Shown here piece after piece: positions 5,759-7,104 of a DNA stretch of 7,104 bases. The position numbers and the translations under genes were made by a program. Each line of letters starts with the position of its first letter. Within the stretch, counting starts at the first letter, position 1. The DNA is from CAYFMS01 sp964462325. GTDB taxonomy: Bacteria > Patescibacteriota > Patescibacteriia > UBA9934. Under the pieces are notes generated by a model. It was not told the origin of the DNA, ran no database searches, and was given only the letters and a program-made list of their open reading frames with translations. Location: positions 1-7,104 of the forward strand of contig CAYWYQ010000035.1 in NCBI GenBank assembly GCA_964462325.1, given 5' to 3'.

Positions 5759-6133
5759 TTACTCTTGATATTGAATTTTTACTTTCGATAACACATATCT
5801 GAGGCGTCTAAAGTTTTGAACACCAAATGTGTACACAGTGTTATCATTCATCTTAACGTGCACGATATTTTTATTTAATCCTATGCGTGCTCTCTCTACT
5901 GTCGCTATATGCTGATAGGGTAGAGAGTGTACATGTTTTTTAAAAAATCTACCAATAAGCGCACCAAAGATTCCAAATAAAACCGCAGAAAGAGCAGTTG
6001 GTTCTAGGATGATTCGTCGATTCGTTAATGTGATTCGTGCTGGTCTTGCGATCAAATGTCCTATAAAAAAAGTTCCATGCGTAAATGTTGCTCTAATTTT
6101 TTCACCTTTTTGCAAAACGACTTTTGTTCTCAT
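5759..6133 (-). CDS. GRAM/PH-like domain protein
   Basis: This 124-residue protein carries the pattern of a bacterial PH or GRAM-type domain: the strand-turn-strand ARITLTNRRIILEP (32-45) and later alternating beta strands (HSLPYQHIATVERARIG and NIVHVKMNDNTVYTFGVQNF, about 69-108) ending in a helix. A hydrophobic glycine-rich insert at about 46-63 (ALSAVLFGIFGALIGRFF) could touch or enter the membrane. Such domains usually bind lipids or proteins; no enzyme motif is visible. The start is fixed by a promoter whose -10 box ends nine bases before the ATG, making the message nearly leaderless, and no Shine-Dalgarno is present. It is the first gene of a two-gene unit with the GTPase, one base apart. 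A functional link between the two is inferred from position only. Confidence 0.8.
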   Translation of the reverse strand: MRTKVVLQKGEKIRATFTHGTFFIGHLIARPARITLTNRRIILEPTALSAVLFGIFGALIGRFFKKHVHSLPYQHIATVERARIGLNKNIVHVKMNDNTVYTFGVQNFRRLRYVLSKVKIQYQE

Positions 6134-6142
6134 ACTGTGTTC

Positions 6143-6170
6143 ATTATATCAAATAAAAAACCCCGATCAA
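6143..6170 (-). promoter_or_regulatory. Promoter of the PH-like/GTPase operon
   Basis: On the minus strand, TTGATC (6170-6165) and a perfect TATAAT (6148-6143) are separated by 16 bases. Transcription should begin near 6136, two or three bases before the ATG at 6133. The -35 box lies in the loop and stem of the terminator at 6155-6186, and the spacer includes its T-run. Confidence 0.75.
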
Positions 6171-6186
6171 TTTACCGAGGCTTTTT
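6155..6186. terminator. Bidirectional intrinsic terminator
   Basis: On the minus strand an A-run and GCCTCG pair with CGGGGTTTTTT: a five-pair core (one G-T) around a ten-base loop, extended by A-T pairs and followed by six Ts. It stands about 50 bases past the leftward four-helix membrane gene and should end that unit. The plus strand also ends in CTTTTT, so it may work both ways. It overlaps the next operon's promoter. Confidence 0.7.
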
Positions 6187-6235
6187 GCGCAAGAAATGCT
6201 TCTAGACGCTTTAAGCAATTTGTCAAAATAATTCT

Positions 6236-6607
6236 CTATGCAAAGTAGGCAAACCATGCAAGATAGAGTCCGACAACGAGCATGAGTATTCCAAAGAATG
6301 GCAGTGCAGCTGGCTTCAAACAACGAATAATCATCTTTGTATATCGCTTTGTCATGAGCATGAGGATGATTGCTTCAAGTGCCGCTCCCCAACCAATAAC
6401 ACTAATAATTACTTCCGGAGCTGTTGTCCATGTATTGTGATTCAGAATGATCCACACACCAAGAATGAACTCGATAAATGAAATTCCCATGATTGCCACT
6501 GGGCTTTTATCAATTTTCTTTCCAATGTCGATAAAGAATTTCTTATTTGCAAAAATGGCGATTCCGGTGAGTAAGAAAAGGGGACCGATAATTTTTGCTA
6601 ATTGCAT
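6236..6607 (-). CDS. Small four-helix membrane protein, function unknown
   Basis: The 123-residue protein is very hydrophobic, with four likely membrane helices at about 6-21, 36-55, 64-86 and 100-121 and short polar links (KKFFIDIGKKIDKS; TKRYTKMIIRCLK). I do not recognise a named family and see no catalytic motif. The start is placed at 6607, not at the ATG 12 bases upstream, because GGAGG (minus strand, 6617-6613) sits five bases before 6607 and overlaps the upstream ATG; this is the best Shine-Dalgarno of any gene start in the window. It follows the two-helix protein by 13 bases, so the pair probably forms one transcript and perhaps one membrane complex. The terminator at 6155-6186 ends the unit. 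Confidence 0.75.
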   Translation of the reverse strand: MQLAKIIGPLFLLTGIAIFANKKFFIDIGKKIDKSPVAIMGISFIEFILGVWIILNHNTWTTAPEVIISVIGWGAALEAIILMLMTKRYTKMIIRCLKPAALPFFGILMLVVGLYLAWFAYFA

Positions 6608-6612
6608 TGTTT

Positions 6613-6617
6613 CCTCC
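6613..6617 (-). promoter_or_regulatory. Ribosome binding site deciding the start at 6607
   Basis: GGAGG on the minus strand with a five-base spacer to the ATG at 6607. The alternative ATG at 6619 overlaps this site and has no Shine-Dalgarno of its own. Confidence 0.8.
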
Positions 6618-6620
6618 ATA

Positions 6621-6824
6621 TTATTTCTTTAGATGTTTATAAGCATACCAAGCAAGGCACCAAGTGAGTCCTACGGTTGCCCAACTTGCCCAGACGGGAA
6701 TCATGACGTCGTTGACGATTAAATCCCATTGATTTATTGCACGCACGAGATGCAATGTTCCCGCTGCCGTGAAGACAAGCGCGCTTAGTTGATGAAACGT
6801 TTCCTTCTTCAACATAATATACAT
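6621..6824 (-). CDS. Small two-helix membrane protein, function unknown
   Basis: The 67-residue protein has two likely membrane helices (about 13-30 and 42-62), a short tryptophan-containing link, and a basic C-terminus (KHLKK) that probably lies in the cytoplasm. No family is recognised. The start may be 6824 or the second ATG at 6815; neither has a Shine-Dalgarno. A weak TATTAA -10-like box at 6841-6836 would put the transcript start about five bases before 6824, which favours that start and a near-leaderless message, but no -35 matches. It is the first gene of a pair with the four-helix protein 13 bases downstream. The small size makes it less certain, but its helical pattern, the joined layout and the next gene's ribosome site next to its stop support it. 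Confidence 0.65.
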   Translation of the reverse strand: MYIMLKKETFHQLSALVFTAAGTLHLVRAINQWDLIVNDVMIPVWASWATVGLTWCLAWYAYKHLKK

Positions 6825-6982
6825 TTGTTAGTAAATTAATATTGACCATTTGCTAATCACATGATACCATTGCGTCACCAAATATCGTATGTTTTTTACA
6901 CAATTGATATTTGATCAGTGTTCCATGGCCTGTCTGCTGATAGGAGGACAGCTCAACAGAAGGAGCGAATGAAAAATATTGA

Positions 6983-7057
6983 TCCGGGGTAGCTCAGTGG
7001 CAGAGCAGTTGACTGTTAATCAATTGGTCGTGGGTTCGAATCCCACCCCCGGAGCCA
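6983..7057 (+). tRNA. tRNA-Asn (anticodon GUU), CCA encoded
   Basis: A full cloverleaf can be drawn. Acceptor arm TCCGGGG (6983-6989) pairs with CCCCGGA (7047-7053). D arm GCTC/GAGC is 6992-6995 with 7003-7006. The anticodon stem is 7008-7012 with 7020-7024, with a closing G-T pair and loop CTGTTAA, giving anticodon GTT at 7015-7017. T arm GTGGG/CCCAC (7030-7034, 7042-7046) holds loop TTCGAAT. The discriminator is G (7054), as expected for asparagine, and CCA is encoded at 7055-7057. The 158 bases upstream (6825-6982) hold no gene and no clear plus-strand promoter. The 3' end lies within a long inverted repeat with the terminator. Confidence 0.97.
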
Positions 7058-7065
7058 AAAGAATG

Positions 7066-7090
7066 CAACCCGCAAGGGTTGTTTTCTTTT
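7066..7090 (+). terminator. Intrinsic terminator after tRNA-Asn
   Basis: CAACCC (7066-7071) and GGGTTG (7076-7081) form a six-pair stem capped by a GCAA tetraloop, followed by TTTTCTTTT to 7090. It begins nine bases after the tRNA. An outer 12-base inverted repeat (7052-7063 with 7084-7095) extends the structure on both sides. Confidence 0.85.
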
Positions 7091-7104
7091 GGCTCGGCAA
7101 ACAA

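Noticed and set aside
6608..6619. Start of the four-helix membrane protein at 6619
   Set aside because: That ATG overlaps the GGAGG ribosome site that serves the ATG at 6607, and it has no site of its own.
6895..6943. Promoter for tRNA-Asn using TTTACA or TTGATC as -35
   Set aside because: No -10 box resembling TATAAT lies 16-18 bases downstream of either hexamer.
6925..6972. 15-codon reading frame before tRNA-Asn whose stop overlaps a second ATG preceded by AAGGAG
   Set aside because: The second frame ends inside the tRNA after seven codons and the spacing of AAGGAG to the ATG is too short; there is no sign of a leader peptide role.

Overview
The window is a 7.1 kb, AT-leaning piece of bacterial chromosome that reads with the standard bacterial code (UGA appears only as a stop, for the GTPase gene). 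It holds seven protein genes and one tRNA gene. It looks like core chromosome rather than a plasmid or prophage: there is no integrase, transposase, toxin, phage gene or CRISPR array. The compact layout, the housekeeping sigma factor with a lysine-rich tail and an altered region 1.2/2.1 junction, the mixture of apparently leaderless and Shine-Dalgarno starts, and the tiny orphan membrane proteins suggest a member of the Patescibacteria (Candidate Phyla Radiation). That placement is inference (about 0.6) and has not been checked by a search.

Left part, positions 1-370, carries no gene. It is packed with short palindromes of the type AGGTCGGACCTT and one longer hairpin repeat. A TATAAT box then leads directly into a rightward gene set: a calcium/sodium-type antiporter (371-1360), DNA primase dnaG (1370-3172) and the primary sigma factor rpoD (3221-4402), closed by a strong intrinsic terminator at 4401-4425. 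dnaG and rpoD are the core of the classical macromolecular synthesis operon; here the antiporter sits where rpsU lies in many bacteria. dnaG contains a well-formed in-frame internal translation start just before its helicase-binding domain.

Middle part, 4426-4821, is a convergent intergenic region without genes. It holds a second copy of the hairpin repeat seen at the left end (same orientation), then blocks of degenerate TTAGC octamers, and two GTCATTCC...GGAA hairpins whose stems differ by compensating base changes.

Right part has four leftward genes in two units. The upstream unit is a 67-residue two-helix membrane protein (6621-6824) followed by a 123-residue four-helix membrane protein (6236-6607). 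A compact bidirectional terminator follows. Its loop and T-tract also supply the promoter of the second unit: a GRAM/PH-like protein (5759-6133) and a G3E (CobW/COG0523) GTPase (4822-5757) one base apart. At the right edge a rightward tRNA-Asn(GUU) with encoded CCA is followed by a hairpin terminator whose outer arm pairs with the tRNA 3' end.

No clearly new multi-gene system is visible. The items most worth a second look are the internal start in dnaG, the palindromic repeat family bracketing the antiporter-dnaG-rpoD block, the promoter nested in a terminator, the altered CxCC motif of the GTPase, and the tRNA 3' end inside a long inverted repeat.
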